A DNA stretch of 64,000 nucleotides from Marinobacterium stanieri (GTDB lineage Bacteria > Pseudomonadota > Gammaproteobacteria > Pseudomonadales > Balneatricaceae): assembly GCF_900155945.1 (NCBI RefSeq), contig NZ_FTMN01000008.1, positions 1 to 64,000 on the forward strand, read 5' to 3'. Under the pieces are notes generated by a model. That model did not search any database. It saw only the letters and a list, made by a program, of their open reading frames with translations, and was not told where the DNA came from. This document shows, in pieces, positions 37,566-46,684 of the stretch. Position 1 is the first letter of the stretch; each line of letters begins with the position of its first letter. Position numbers and translations under genes: made by a program.

Positions 37566-39302
37566 ATGAGTGTGTCTGACCCGATCATTGAACAGCGGCC
37601 GTTTCAGGTCGACCCCAGCCATCCCGGTTTGGCCGGACTGGACCCGGTACTGGCGCGAGTCTACGCCGCCCGTGGCATTGATGACCCGGCCCTGTTGGGA
37701 CGTCGCCTTCAGGAACTTCTGCCTGACAGCCAGATGAAAGGGGTGCCGGCAGCAGTCGAGCGTTTGCTCAAAGCTTTCGAGCAGCAGGAAAAGATCCTGA
37801 TTGTCGGTGATTTCGATTGCGACGGTGCGACCAGTACCTCGGTGGGGCTGCTGGGCCTGCGTATGCTGGGTGCCGCCGAAGTGGACTATCTGGTGCCCAA
37901 CCGCTTTGAGTATGGTTATGGGCTCAGCCCGGAAATAGTCGATGTGGCGGCACAGAACAAGCCGGATCTGGTGATTACGGTAGATAACGGCATCTCCAGT
38001 ATCGAAGGTGTGGCCCGTGCCCAGTCACTGGGTATAGATGTCATTGTCACCGACCACCATCTGGCGGGCGCCGAATTGCCGGATGCCTGTGCTATCGTTA
38101 ATCCGAACCAGCCCGGTTGCGACTTCATAGCCAAGTCCACCTGTGGCGTAGGCGTGATTTTCTATGTCTTGATCGCCCTGCGTCGTGCGCTGGATGAGCG
38201 TGGCTGGTTTAACGGCAAGGCGCCCAATCTGGCCAGCCTGCTGGACCTGGTGGCACTGGGTACGGTGGCTGATGTGGTGCCACTGGAGCGCAATAACCGG
38301 GCGCTGGTCTGGCAGGGGCTGCAGCGCATTCGTGCCGGTCAGGCACGACCGGGCCTGCTGGCGCTGATTGAAGTTTCCGGCCGTAACCGCAGCCGTCTGG
38401 TCGCCAGTGATCTGGGCTTCGCCATCGCGCCACGGTTGAACGCGGCCGGGCGCCTGGAAGACATGTCCATCGGCATTGAATGCCTGCTGGAAGAGGACTA
38501 TGACCGCGCACTGGAAATGGCGCGCTCGCTGGACGATCTCAACAAGGAACGTCGTGGGATTGAGCAGGAGATGCAGCACCAGGCACTGGAACTGCTGGGC
38601 CAGCTCAGCCTCAATGATCAGGAACTGCCGTTCGGCCTTTGTCTGTATGACGAATACTGGCATCAGGGCGTGATCGGTATTCTTGCCTCCCGTATCAAGG
38701 AGCGTGTGCACCGTCCGGTGATCGCTTTTGCGCCCGGCGATGATGGCGAGATCAAGGGATCGGCCCGCTCCATCAACGGTTTTCATATCCGTGACGGCCT
38801 GGATGCCGTGGCTGCCAAACACCCGGGCCTGCTGAAGAAATTCGGCGGCCATGCCATGGCGGCTGGCATGACCATAGCAGCCGATGACCTGCCGGCCTTT
38901 CGTGACGCTTTCGATGTCGAAGTGCGGCGGCAACTGGATGCTGCCGACCTGACCCAGCGTATCCTCACCGATGGTGAACTGGCGGAAGCCGAATTCAGCA
39001 TGACGCTGGCGGAAGAGCTGCGCAACGCAGGCCCCTGGGGGCATCAGTTCCCCGAGCCGCTGTTTGAAGGCCGCTTTCACCTGCTGCAGCAGCGTATCGT
39101 CGGCCAGCGCCACCTGAAAATGGTAGTAATGCCCGAAGGCGGCACCCTGGCGCTGGATGCGATCGCCTTCAATGTGGATACCCTGGCCTGGCCGGATGAG
39201 TCCGTACAGCGGGTACGCCTGGTCTATCGACTGGATGTGAACGAGTTCCGTGGCCAGCGCACCTTGCAGCTGATGGTGGATTGGATAGGGGCTGAGGTCT
39301 GA
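37566..39302 (+). CDS. recJ: Single-stranded-DNA-specific exonuclease RecJ
   Basis: 578 residues from ATG 37566, with GGCGGA 9 bases upstream. A GTG two codons earlier is open, but the spacing is poor. DHH-family core: VGDFDCDGATSTSVG, VTVDNGISS and VTDHHLAGAELP; DHHA1 region with KKFGGHAMAAGMTI; then the OB fold that grips ssDNA. It degrades ssDNA 5' to 3' in RecF-pathway recombination and mismatch repair. Normal length. Following thrC matches pseudomonad order. Confidence 0.97.
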   Translation: MSVSDPIIEQRPFQVDPSHPGLAGLDPVLARVYAARGIDDPALLGRRLQELLPDSQMKGVPAAVERLLKAFEQQEKILIVGDFDCDGATSTSVGLLGLRMLGAAEVDYLVPNRFEYGYGLSPEIVDVAAQNKPDLVITVDNGISSIEGVARAQSLGIDVIVTDHHLAGAELPDACAIVNPNQPGCDFIAKSTCGVGVIFYVLIALRRALDERGWFNGKAPNLASLLDLVALGTVADVVPLERNNRALVWQGLQRIRAGQARPGLLALIEVSGRNRSRLVASDLGFAIAPRLNAAGRLEDMSIGIECLLEEDYDRALEMARSLDDLNKERRGIEQEMQHQALELLGQLSLNDQELPFGLCLYDEYWHQGVIGILASRIKERVHRPVIAFAPGDDGEIKGSARSINGFHIRDGLDAVAAKHPGLLKKFGGHAMAAGMTIAADDLPAFRDAFDVEVRRQLDAADLTQRILTDGELAEAEFSMTLAEELRNAGPWGHQFPEPLFEGRFHLLQQRIVGQRHLKMVVMPEGGTLALDAIAFNVDTLAWPDESVQRVRLVYRLDVNEFRGQRTLQLMVDWIGAEV

Positions 39303-39378
39303 CTTGCGCAGAGGCAAAGGCTTGCCGCTGCTCCGCATTCGTTCAGTATAAGTTTTTGATTTATAAGACCATGTAATT

Positions 39379-39394
39379 TGGCACAGGCCTTGCT
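39379..39394 (+). promoter_or_regulatory. Sigma-54 (-24/-12) promoter
   Basis: TGGCACAGGCCTTGCT: the -24 GG (39380-39381) and -12 GC (39392-39393) elements have exact sigma-54 spacing and match consensus TGGCAC-N5-TTGCW. An inverted repeat GGTGAGG / CCTCACC (39395-39414) covers the expected start point (about 39404). The next gene starts at 39434. Confidence 0.82.
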
Positions 39395-39433
39395 GGTGAG
39401 GGGATGACCTCACCACCGCAAGGAGTGCGATAC

Positions 39434-40084
39434 ATGACCAGCATTACTCAGTACACCAACACCTACCCCCAATCCCGGCCCGCTGCCGCTCACACCCAAT
39501 CGGCGAGTGAGGAGAAGGGACAGTTCAAGCTGCCTGATGAGGCGGTAAGTAATCCGCGTACATTTGATCTCAGCCAGACAACTCCGATGTCCGAGCTGCC
39601 TGAGGAAGACTATCAGATGTTACTGGACGGCATGCAACGGATGCTGGAGAGCATGCATACCCGGATCCAGCCGGGAGACCCCCGGCTGCTTGAGCCATAT
39701 GCCGAAATTGTGGTGGATGGCCGGGTGATCGCCACCGTGGATAACAACGGCTATATCGGCAGCGATGTCAATCTGCACTATCTGGGGATTGATATGGACG
39801 CAATTAGTGGTGGCAATCTGCCCAAGGGGCCCGAGCGGGCACAGGTGCTGGCGGAACAGCTGGCACGTGCAGCGGGCGGTTCCGTGTGGGTGAGATCAGA
39901 CACTGCGCTGGATCAGGCGACCTACGACCGTCTTGAACAGCCTCGGGCCGTGGTCGACTGGCTGGCGATGCAGGCTGATCCTTATAACCTGAACCTGCTC
40001 AAAATTATGCAGGCGCGTGCGGAATACGAGCGGCATAGTACCGCCCCTGCTGTTGTTGGAAAACAGGAAGGCACTGCAGGCTGA
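39434..40084 (+). CDS. Uncharacterised protein behind a sigma-54 promoter
   Basis: 216 residues from ATG 39434 with AAGGAG upstream; a few earlier codons are open but lack a ribosome site. No signal peptide or membrane helix. The first 60 residues are low-complexity and polar (SITQYTNTYPQSRPAAAH), then a helical stretch (SELPEEDYQMLLDGMQRMLES), a beta section (YAEIVVDGRVIATVDNNGYIG) and a helical C-terminus (VLAEQLARAAGGSVWVRSDT, NLLKIMQARAEYER). No family recognised. The strong sigma-54 box suggests control by an enhancer-binding protein (flagellar, nitrogen or stress), but no such gene is nearby. Confidence 0.8.
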   Translation: MTSITQYTNTYPQSRPAAAHTQSASEEKGQFKLPDEAVSNPRTFDLSQTTPMSELPEEDYQMLLDGMQRMLESMHTRIQPGDPRLLEPYAEIVVDGRVIATVDNNGYIGSDVNLHYLGIDMDAISGGNLPKGPERAQVLAEQLARAAGGSVWVRSDTALDQATYDRLEQPRAVVDWLAMQADPYNLNLLKIMQARAEYERHSTAPAVVGKQEGTAG

Positions 40085-40205
40085 GCGAATAAAGAGGCTT
40101 TGATACAACACGTCAAGGTGTCGTTTTACAGCCTGTTAGGCTAGGATACGCGCCCTGTTTTGATCGCCCATTTAACCGGCCCGACCCTGGCCGAGGAGTA
40201 TTCCC

Positions 40206-40385
40206 ATGCATGAACTGACTCTTGATGAACTGACCGCACTGCTGAACGTATTTGATCGTGCCGGCGACACTCAGGATGCAGTTGAATCCGACCTGCTGAC
40301 CCGTCTGAAAGCGCATCATGCCGAGAAGGAAGAGCTGGCGTCGATGGATTTTGATGATTGCCTCGGCGGCGCTTGTAAGCTCTGA
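40206..40385 (+). CDS. Small conserved-looking ORF upstream of nfo (59 aa)
   Basis: 59 residues from ATG 40206, with GAGGAG 8 bases upstream. The acidic helical sequence begins MHELTLDELTALLNVFDRAG and ends DDCLGGACKL with two Cys. Codon use matches its neighbours, and it sits tightly (10 bp) before endonuclease IV in the same direction, so I believe it is a real gene. The function is not recognised. Confidence 0.7.
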   Translation: MHELTLDELTALLNVFDRAGDTQDAVESDLLTRLKAHHAEKEELASMDFDDCLGGACKL

Positions 40386-40395
40386 GGAATAGAGG

Positions 40396-41241
40396 ATGTA
40401 CTATATCGGTGCCCACGTCAGTGCTGCCGGTGGTGTTGAAAATGCGCCGCTGAACGCTGCCAAAATCGGGGCCAACGCCTTTGCCCTGTTCACCAAGAAC
40501 CAGCGTCGCTGGGAAGCCAAGCCGCTGACCAGCAAGAGCATCAAGGCGTTCAAGGCCAACTGTGAGCGTCTGGGTTTCAGTGCGGATCAGATTCTGCCCC
40601 ATGACAGCTATCTGATTAATCTGGGTCACCCGGAAGAGGAACCTCTGGAGAAATCCCGTGCGGCCTTTCTGGACGAGATGCAGCGTTGTGAACAGCTGGG
40701 GCTGAAACTGCTTAATTTCCATCCTGGCAGTCACCTGAAGAAGGTGGATGAAGCGACCTGCCTGAGCACCATCGCCGAGTCGATCAATCTGGCGCTGGCA
40801 CAGACGGAAAACGTGGTCGCGGTGATTGAGAACACCGCCGGCCAGGGCTCCAATCTGGGTTTCCGTTTCGAGCAGCTGGCCGCAATCATCGATCAGGTGG
40901 AAGACAAGTCCCGTGTGGGCGTCTGTCTGGATACCTGCCATACCTTCGCGGCAGGCTATGACCTGCGCACGCCCGAGGCCTGTGCTTATACCTTTGCCGA
41001 GTTTGAACGCATTGTCGGATTTGAGTATCTCAGGGGCATGCACCTGAATGATTCCAAGGGTGCGCTGGAAAGCCGTATCGATCGTCACCACAGCCTGGGG
41101 CAGGGTGAAATTGGTTGGGCACCCTTCGAGTTCATCATGCAGGACAGCCGTTTTGAGGGCATCCCTCTGGTACTGGAAACCATCGAACCTGAGATCTGGG
41201 CGGATGAAATCCAGCACCTGAGAGCGCTGGCTGCGGCCTGA
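40396..41241 (+). CDS. nfo: Endonuclease IV (AP endonuclease)
   Basis: 281 residues from ATG 40396. TIM-barrel metal enzyme: [19 protein letters not shown] at the start, [58 protein letters not shown] and [12 protein letters not shown] give the His/Glu/Asp ligands of the three zinc ions. It cuts DNA at abasic sites in base-excision repair. Its TGA touches the Pho box of the next gene. Confidence 0.97.
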   Translation: MYYIGAHVSAAGGVENAPLNAAKIGANAFALFTKNQRRWEAKPLTSKSIKAFKANCERLGFSADQILPHDSYLINLGHPEEEPLEKSRAAFLDEMQRCEQLGLKLLNFHPGSHLKKVDEATCLSTIAESINLALAQTENVVAVIENTAGQGSNLGFRFEQLAAIIDQVEDKSRVGVCLDTCHTFAAGYDLRTPEACAYTFAEFERIVGFEYLRGMHLNDSKGALESRIDRHHSLGQGEIGWAPFEFIMQDSRFEGIPLVLETIEPEIWADEIQHLRALAAA

Positions 41242-41258
41242 TGTCATTTTCCTGTCAT
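41241..41258 (+). promoter_or_regulatory. Pho box (PhoB binding site) upstream of an EAL gene
   Basis: ATGTCAT (41241-41247), TTTC, CTGTCAT (41252-41258): two heptamers with 11-bp period, matching the PhoB consensus CTGTCAT-N4-CTGTCAT at all but the first base of the first repeat. A weak -10 TAGGCT (41269-41274) starts 10 bp after it, the usual activator spacing. Confidence 0.8.
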
Positions 41259-41306
41259 TAAACTTCAATAGGCTTCTGCCCTCGATTCAACAGGGTGGAA
41301 GCGGGC

Positions 41307-42179
41307 ATGCAGTTAGCCTATACACAACAGTTTCCTCGACGGCAGGACCTTGAGCGACAGGAGCTGGAACGCATCCTGTCGCGTGAGCTGCTGCGTCCCC
41401 ACTTCCAGCCCATTATGGATCTGCGCAAGGGCGAGCTGATCGGTCATGAAGCGCTGATACGTGGACCTGAGGGCAGTCCGCTGCAGATGCCGTCGGAACT
41501 GTTTCGCTGTGCCATCGAGCAGGGCCGCCAGCAGGAGCTGGAGCTGCTGAGCCGCAAGTGCTCGCTGCAGGCCTTTGCCGATTTCGAGCCCGGTCACAAG
41601 CTGTTTCTCAATGTGACCGCCTCCCTGCTCAGCTCACCTGACCATCAACATGGCTTCACCGCCGATCTGCTGCGTCAGCTGGGTATTCCCATCGAGATGA
41701 TCGTCATCGAGCTCTCCGAGCAGCATCCGTTTGATCAGCACGGTCTCACCCGAGCAGCCGTTGAGCACTACCGTAATATGGGCTTCAGCATCGCCATTGA
41801 TGACCTCGGGGCTGGGTATTCAGGGTTAAAACTCTGGTCGGAGCTGCAGCCGGAATACGTCAAAATCGATCAGCACTTCGTGCGCGGCTTGCACCAGGAT
41901 CCGGTCAAGCGCGAGTTTGTCCATTCCATCAGCCGTATTGGCCGCAATCTGGGCTGTCATGTACTGGCCGAGGGCATTGAAGAAGTCGCCGAAATGCGCA
42001 CCTTGCAGACCCTGGGTATCGAGTTGGGGCAGGGCTATCTGCTGGGGCGGCCCGAGCAGCAGCCCAGAGCCCGGCTCAGCCGAGCACAGATCCGTCGCCC
42101 GCTACCGGGCCGCTGGCAGCAAAGTATCCAGCGCGGCCTATACTCAATGCTTCCGCCTCGCAGCTGGTTCGGTTTTTAG
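41307..42179 (+). CDS. Stand-alone EAL-domain cyclic-di-GMP phosphodiesterase
   Basis: 290 residues from ATG 41307 (GGTGGA upstream; the GTG at 41295 is less likely). One EAL domain, no sensor or GGDEF. Catalytic and metal residues are all present: E48 (HEALIRG), N102 (FLNVTASLL), E135 (VIELSE), D165/D166 (AIDDLGAGYSGL), K186 (EYVKIDQHF), E222 (LAEGIEE) and Q242 (LGQGYLLGRP). An active enzyme that linearises c-di-GMP is therefore likely. The basic C-terminal tail (RRPLPGRWQQSIQRGL) is unusual. The Pho box before it predicts induction by phosphate starvation, like the PhoB-controlled RapA of Pseudomonas fluorescens. Confidence 0.92.
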   Translation: MQLAYTQQFPRRQDLERQELERILSRELLRPHFQPIMDLRKGELIGHEALIRGPEGSPLQMPSELFRCAIEQGRQQELELLSRKCSLQAFADFEPGHKLFLNVTASLLSSPDHQHGFTADLLRQLGIPIEMIVIELSEQHPFDQHGLTRAAVEHYRNMGFSIAIDDLGAGYSGLKLWSELQPEYVKIDQHFVRGLHQDPVKREFVHSISRIGRNLGCHVLAEGIEEVAEMRTLQTLGIELGQGYLLGRPEQQPRARLSRAQIRRPLPGRWQQSIQRGLYSMLPPRSWFGF

Positions 42180-42233
42180 CGGCGCTTCGCTAGTGGTATA
42201 GTCGCGTTTTCATAATGCGACGCGAGAGCACCA

Positions 42234-42866
42234 ATGTCTGAGAACTGGGCGCCGACATTCGACGAGCGCGATGTCCGACTGGAGCAGGATGAGCCTCTGT
42301 ATCAGGGCTTTTTCCGCTTGCACCGACTGACCTTGAGCCACCCCCGCTTTGAAGGCGGTCGGGTGCGTATTCAGCGTGAAATACTGGACCGTGGTGATGC
42401 TGTCTGCGTACTCATGTACGACCCGGTTGCCGATGCGGTGGTGCTGGTGGAGCAGTTCCGTGCCGGTGCTCTGGGCAAGGCAGGCAGTCCCTGGTTGCTG
42501 GAGCTGGTCGCCGGCATTGTCGAGCCCGGTGAAACCCCGGACGATGTGGCCCGTCGCGAAAGCGTTGAAGAAGCTGGTGTTGCCCTTGGACAGGTGTTTC
42601 CCATCACCGGTTATCTGCCCAGCCCGGGCGGCTGTGATGAATGGATCGAGCTCGTCTGTGCGTTGGTGGATTCCCGAGGGGCAGGCGGCGTGCATGGACT
42701 GGAGAGCGAAGGCGAAGATATTCGCGTGCATGTGATCAGTGCTACCGATGCCTTTGCCCTGGTGCGTGATAACAGGCTGATGAACGCCGCAGCCATCATT
42801 GGCCTGCAGTGGCTGGAACTCAACCATGGACGGCTGCAACAGATGCGGATGTCCGATGAAACGTAA
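42234..42866 (+). CDS. nudF: ADP-ribose pyrophosphatase (NudF type)
   Basis: 210 residues from ATG 42234. The full NUDIX box GIVEPGETPDDVARRESVEEAGV lies near the middle, preceded by VVLVEQFRAGAL and WLLELVAG, the ADP-ribose type. A proline-glycine loop, GYLPSPGGCDEWIELVCALV, fits substrate recognition. It hydrolyses ADP-ribose to AMP and ribose-5-phosphate. It heads the conserved run nudF-yqiB-cpdA-yqiA-parE, and its stop overlaps the next start by 11 bp. Confidence 0.95.
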   Translation: MSENWAPTFDERDVRLEQDEPLYQGFFRLHRLTLSHPRFEGGRVRIQREILDRGDAVCVLMYDPVADAVVLVEQFRAGALGKAGSPWLLELVAGIVEPGETPDDVARRESVEEAGVALGQVFPITGYLPSPGGCDEWIELVCALVDSRGAGGVHGLESEGEDIRVHVISATDAFALVRDNRLMNAAAIIGLQWLELNHGRLQQMRMSDET

Positions 42867-43299
42867 GTATGTACCCGACCTCAAGCGCCAGATGGCGCAG
42901 GGGGAAGCCAATTATCTGCGCCTGCTGAAACTGCTGCCGGACCTGGACAGCTGTGACCAGCGCGAATTTCTGGTAGAGCTGGATGGACAGCGCGTGCGTG
43001 TGCGCCTGGAAATTGATGAGCGCTTTACCTACACCACCAGCGTGGTGGTATCTCAGCAGTATGAAAACGCGTCTGTCTGGCTGGAGTCTCCGCGACTGGT
43101 GGTACGGCTCTACCATGATGCCCGTGTGGCGGAAGTGATCTGCACCCGCCAGCGCCGCCAGTTGTCTGGCGTATACAGCTACCCCAACCAGCAGATGCGT
43201 TACCCCGATGAGAAGGCCCAGCTCAATGCGTTCCTCGGTGAATGGCTCAGCCACTGCCTGGCCCACGGCCAGCTGCTGGAAGAGGTGTTTGCCGAGTGA
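42856..43299 (+). CDS. yqiB: DUF1249 protein (YqiB)
   Basis: 147 residues from ATG 42856, overlapping nudF. Typical YqiB text: KYVPDLKRQMAQGEANYLRLLKLLPD and VWLESPRLVVRLYHDARVAEVI, YPNQQMRYPDEKAQLNAFLGEWL. A small soluble protein of unknown function, always in the nudF-cpdA context. Its stop overlaps the cpdA GTG. Confidence 0.93.
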   Translation: MKRKYVPDLKRQMAQGEANYLRLLKLLPDLDSCDQREFLVELDGQRVRVRLEIDERFTYTTSVVVSQQYENASVWLESPRLVVRLYHDARVAEVICTRQRRQLSGVYSYPNQQMRYPDEKAQLNAFLGEWLSHCLAHGQLLEEVFAE

Positions 43300-44084
43300 G
43301 TCAGCGCGTTCTGCAACTGAGCGACTGTCACCTGCCGGCGCAGCCGGGCACTCTTTATCACGGCCGGGATGCTGACCAGACGCTGACTCAACTGGTTCAG
43401 CAGCTGGGCCAGATGCCCCGTTTTGATCTGACCCTGCTGACCGGTGATCTGGTGCACCATGCCGGGCCGGATGCCTATCAACGTTTGCTGGAGCAGGTTG
43501 CACCGCTGCGGTCCCCTTGCCATTGGTTACCGGGCAATCATGACGACACTGCCGCCATGGCGGCGGTAGACGCTGGTCGCATGCCGGGCGGGAAGCGTCT
43601 CGACCTGGGGCGTTGGACTATCCTGCTGCTGAACAGCACGTCCAACCCGGACGGGCGTGGCAGCGGTGATCTGGCGACTGAAGAACTGAACTGGCTGCAG
43701 GCAAGGCTGCAACAACTGCAGGACCGTTTTGTCCTGCTGGCACTGCACCACAACCCCACAGCAACAGGCACGCCCTGGCAGGATGCAACCCGGCTGGGTA
43801 ATCCCGACGCGCTGGAAGCCCTGGTGGCGGCCGCACCCCAGGTGCGTGGTTTGATCTGTGGTCACCTGCATCAGGCGCACGCATTGGAGTGCGCTGGTCG
43901 CCCGCTCTGGTCGGCACCGTCCACGGTCGTGCAGTTTGTCGCCGGCAGCGACAGGCTGGAGGTAGAAACACAGCCGCAGTTGTCCACACCCGGCTGTCGC
44001 TGGTATGAATTACAGGATGATGGGCGCATTGATGCCCATCTTGTTCGTTTATCCACAATTGAAGAGAGCATGACGCATGGCTGA
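43296..44084 (+). CDS. cpdA: 3',5'-cyclic-AMP phosphodiesterase CpdA
   Basis: 262 residues from GTG 43296; the open frame runs further up inside yqiB, but the family starts at QRVLQLSDCHL. Class III metallophosphoesterase motifs: SDCHL (D, H), LLTGDLVHH, LPGNHDD, LALHHNP and CGHLHQAH. It degrades cAMP and so damps CRP signalling. Overlaps yqiA by 8 bp. Confidence 0.94.
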   Translation: MSQRVLQLSDCHLPAQPGTLYHGRDADQTLTQLVQQLGQMPRFDLTLLTGDLVHHAGPDAYQRLLEQVAPLRSPCHWLPGNHDDTAAMAAVDAGRMPGGKRLDLGRWTILLLNSTSNPDGRGSGDLATEELNWLQARLQQLQDRFVLLALHHNPTATGTPWQDATRLGNPDALEALVAAAPQVRGLICGHLHQAHALECAGRPLWSAPSTVVQFVAGSDRLEVETQPQLSTPGCRWYELQDDGRIDAHLVRLSTIEESMTHG

Positions 44085-44700
44085 GCCCCTGATTATTTAT
44101 GCACATGGCTTTAACAGCTCGCCACAGTCAGCCAAGGCGCGGTTGATGCAGGCCGTGATGGATAAGCAGGGCTGCGGTGATCGACTGCGTGTACCGGCGC
44201 TGTCGCACTGGCCGCAGGAAGCCATGGCCCAGCTGCAGACCGAAATTGATCAGGCGGATGGTCCGGTTACACTGGTGGGCAGCTCACTGGGTGGGTATTA
44301 CAGCACCTGGCTGGTGGAACATAATCCCGGTGTGAGGGCGGTGCTGGTGAATCCGGCGGTACGTCCTTACGAGCTGCTGGAAGAGTGGTTGGGCACCAAT
44401 ACCAACCTCTATACCGATGATAATTACGAGCTTACCGAGACCCATCTGGAGCAGCTCAAGGCTATATACTGTCCACAGCTGCAGGATCCGTCCCGCTATC
44501 TGCTGCTGGTGCAGACTGCCGATGACACCATCGATTACCGTGAATCGGTGGATAAGTTTGCCGGCAGTCATCAGTTTGTGCAGCCCGGTGGCAGCCATGG
44601 ATTTGAACAGTTCGAGGCGCTGATTCCGGCCGTGCAGGCATTTGCCGAGGGCAGAGTGGAACTGCCCGAACCCACGCCCTTGCCGGTCGCCTCTCTCTGA
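44077..44700 (+). CDS. yqiA: YqiA-type alpha/beta hydrolase
   Basis: 207 residues from ATG 44077. Oxyanion HGFNSSPQSAKA at the start, nucleophile elbow GSSLGGYYSTWL, acid in the TADDTIDY region and the histidine in PGGSHGFEQF. E. coli YqiA is an esterase on short acyl esters; the natural substrate is unknown. It lies directly before parE, as in enterics and pseudomonads. Confidence 0.92.
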   Translation: MAEPLIIYAHGFNSSPQSAKARLMQAVMDKQGCGDRLRVPALSHWPQEAMAQLQTEIDQADGPVTLVGSSLGGYYSTWLVEHNPGVRAVLVNPAVRPYELLEEWLGTNTNLYTDDNYELTETHLEQLKAIYCPQLQDPSRYLLLVQTADDTIDYRESVDKFAGSHQFVQPGGSHGFEQFEALIPAVQAFAEGRVELPEPTPLPVASL

Positions 44701-44713
44701 ACAGGAAGATTCA

Positions 44714-46609
44714 ATGTCGAAGCAATACAATGCCGAAGCGATAGAAGTTCTCAGTGGTCTGGATCCGGTGCGCCGCCGTCCGGGCATGTACACCGAGACG
44801 GATCGCCCCAACCACCTGGCTCAGGAAGTGATCGATAACTCGGTCGACGAGGCGTTGGCAGGTCATGCCAGCCAGATCGAAGTGACGCTTCACGATGACG
44901 GCTCACTGAGCGTGGCCGACAATGGCCGTGGCATGCCGGTGGATATTCACCCTGAAGAGGGTGTCAGCGGGGTCGAGCTGATCCTGACCAAGCTGCATGC
45001 CGGCGGCAAGTTCAACAACGACAACTACAACTACTCCGGCGGTCTACACGGTGTGGGGGTGTCCGTAGTGAACGCCCTGTCCAAGCTGCTGAACGTTGAG
45101 ATCAAGCGTGGTGGCCAGGTGTACCGTATCGGCTTTGCCGACGGTGACAAGGTCTCCGAGCTCGAGGTTACCGGCACCTGTGGCCAGCGCAATACCGGTA
45201 CCAGTCTGCGCTTCCTGCCGGACCCCAAGTACTTCGATACGCCCAAGTTCAATACCACTCGCCTGAAGCACAACCTGCGCGCCAAGGCCGTGCTCTGCCC
45301 AGGCTTGAAGGTGATCTTTACCGATCTGAGCAGCGGCAAGAAAGAGCAGGAAGAGTGGTACTACGAAGATGGCCTGGAAGCCTACCTGCGCGGTACCACC
45401 CAGGTATATGAAACTCTGCCGGCGGAGCCGTTCACCGGTAGCCTGCAGGGCGAGGAAGATGCCGTGGAATGGGCGGTGCAGTGGCTGGCCGATGGTGGTG
45501 AAGTGACTGCCGAAAGCTACGTGAACCTGATTCCTACCGCGCAGGGCGGCACCCACGTCAACGGCATGCGTACCGGCTTGCTGGAGGCGATGCGCGAATT
45601 CTGCGAGTTCCGCAACCTGCTGCCCCGTGGCGTCAAGCTGAGCCCGGACGATATCTGGGATCGCTGCTGTTACATCCTGTCGGCCAAGATGCGTGACCCC
45701 CAGTTTGCCGGTCAGACCAAGGAACGCCTGTCCTCACGCCAGATTGCGGCCTTTATCTCCGGTGCAGTGAAGGATGCCTTTTCGCTCTGGCTTAACCGCC
45801 ATGTGGAAGAGGGCGAGAAGCTGGCTGAACTGGTGATCGCCAGTGCCCAGCGTCGCATGCGGGCCGGTCGCAAGGTGGTGCGCAAGAAGGTGACTCAGGG
45901 GCCGGCGCTGCCGGGCAAACTGGCCGACTGTTCCGGTGCCGATGCCAGTCAGTCCGAACTCTTTCTGGTGGAGGGCGACTCCGCTGGCGGTTCTGCCAAA
46001 CAGGCACGTAACCGTGAATTCCAGGCGATCATGCCGCTGCGCGGCAAGATCCTGAACTCCTGGGAAGTGGACCCCGGTGAGGTACTGGCGTCGCAGGAAA
46101 TTCACGATATCTCGGTGGCTATAGGGGTCGATCCCGGCTCGGACAAGCTGGATGGGCTCAGGTACAACCGTATCTGCATTCTGGCCGATGCCGATTCCGA
46201 CGGCCTGCATATCGCTACCCTGCTGTGTGCGCTGTTTGTGCGTCACTTCAAGCCCCTGGTCGCAGCCGGGCATATCTTTGTTGCCATGCCGCCGCTGTAT
46301 CGCATCGACTTCGGCAAGGAGGTTTATTACGCCCTGGACGATGCCGAGAAAGACGGTATCGTCGAGCGCATTCGAGCCGAGCGCAAGAATGCCAAGGTGG
46401 GTGTGCAGCGCTTCAAGGGGCTGGGTGAGATGAACCCGCTGCAGCTGCGTGAGACCACCATGTCGCCGGATACACGCCGCCTGGTTCAGCTGACGCTGGA
46501 TGCCGGCGACGATACGCTGGAAATCATGGATATGTTGTTGGCCAAGAAGCGTTCGGGCGACCGCAAGCGCTGGCTGGAAGAGAAGGGTAACCTGGCGGAA
46601 GTGATCTGA
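44714..46609 (+). CDS. parE: DNA topoisomerase IV subunit B
   Basis: 631 residues from ATG 44714 with AGGAAG upstream. GHKL ATPase: EVIDNSVDEALAG, DNGRGMPVDIH, GLHGVGVSVVNALS and the QTKERLSS transducer. TOPRIM: LVEGDSAGGSAKQARNR and ILADADSDG; QRFKGLGEMNP near the end. It lacks the insertion of GyrB, hence ParE. With ParC (55627) it decatenates daughter chromosomes. A strong terminator follows. Confidence 0.97.
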   Translation: MSKQYNAEAIEVLSGLDPVRRRPGMYTETDRPNHLAQEVIDNSVDEALAGHASQIEVTLHDDGSLSVADNGRGMPVDIHPEEGVSGVELILTKLHAGGKFNNDNYNYSGGLHGVGVSVVNALSKLLNVEIKRGGQVYRIGFADGDKVSELEVTGTCGQRNTGTSLRFLPDPKYFDTPKFNTTRLKHNLRAKAVLCPGLKVIFTDLSSGKKEQEEWYYEDGLEAYLRGTTQVYETLPAEPFTGSLQGEEDAVEWAVQWLADGGEVTAESYVNLIPTAQGGTHVNGMRTGLLEAMREFCEFRNLLPRGVKLSPDDIWDRCCYILSAKMRDPQFAGQTKERLSSRQIAAFISGAVKDAFSLWLNRHVEEGEKLAELVIASAQRRMRAGRKVVRKKVTQGPALPGKLADCSGADASQSELFLVEGDSAGGSAKQARNREFQAIMPLRGKILNSWEVDPGEVLASQEIHDISVAIGVDPGSDKLDGLRYNRICILADADSDGLHIATLLCALFVRHFKPLVAAGHIFVAMPPLYRIDFGKEVYYALDDAEKDGIVERIRAERKNAKVGVQRFKGLGEMNPLQLRETTMSPDTRRLVQLTLDAGDDTLEIMDMLLAKKRSGDRKRWLEEKGNLAEVI

Positions 46610-46632
46610 TTCCTCACCCTTCTTCTTAACGA

Positions 46633-46659
46633 AAAACGCCGGGCAATGCCCGGCGTTTT
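46633..46659. terminator. Bidirectional terminator between parE and a convergent gene
   Basis: AAAACGCCGGGC, loop AAT, GCCCGGCGTTTT: a perfect 12-bp stem with A and T runs on both sides, serving parE (+) and the 46685 gene (-). Confidence 0.92.
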
Positions 46660-46684
46660 GGTTTTCATCCTGAAAGGTTCGTGA

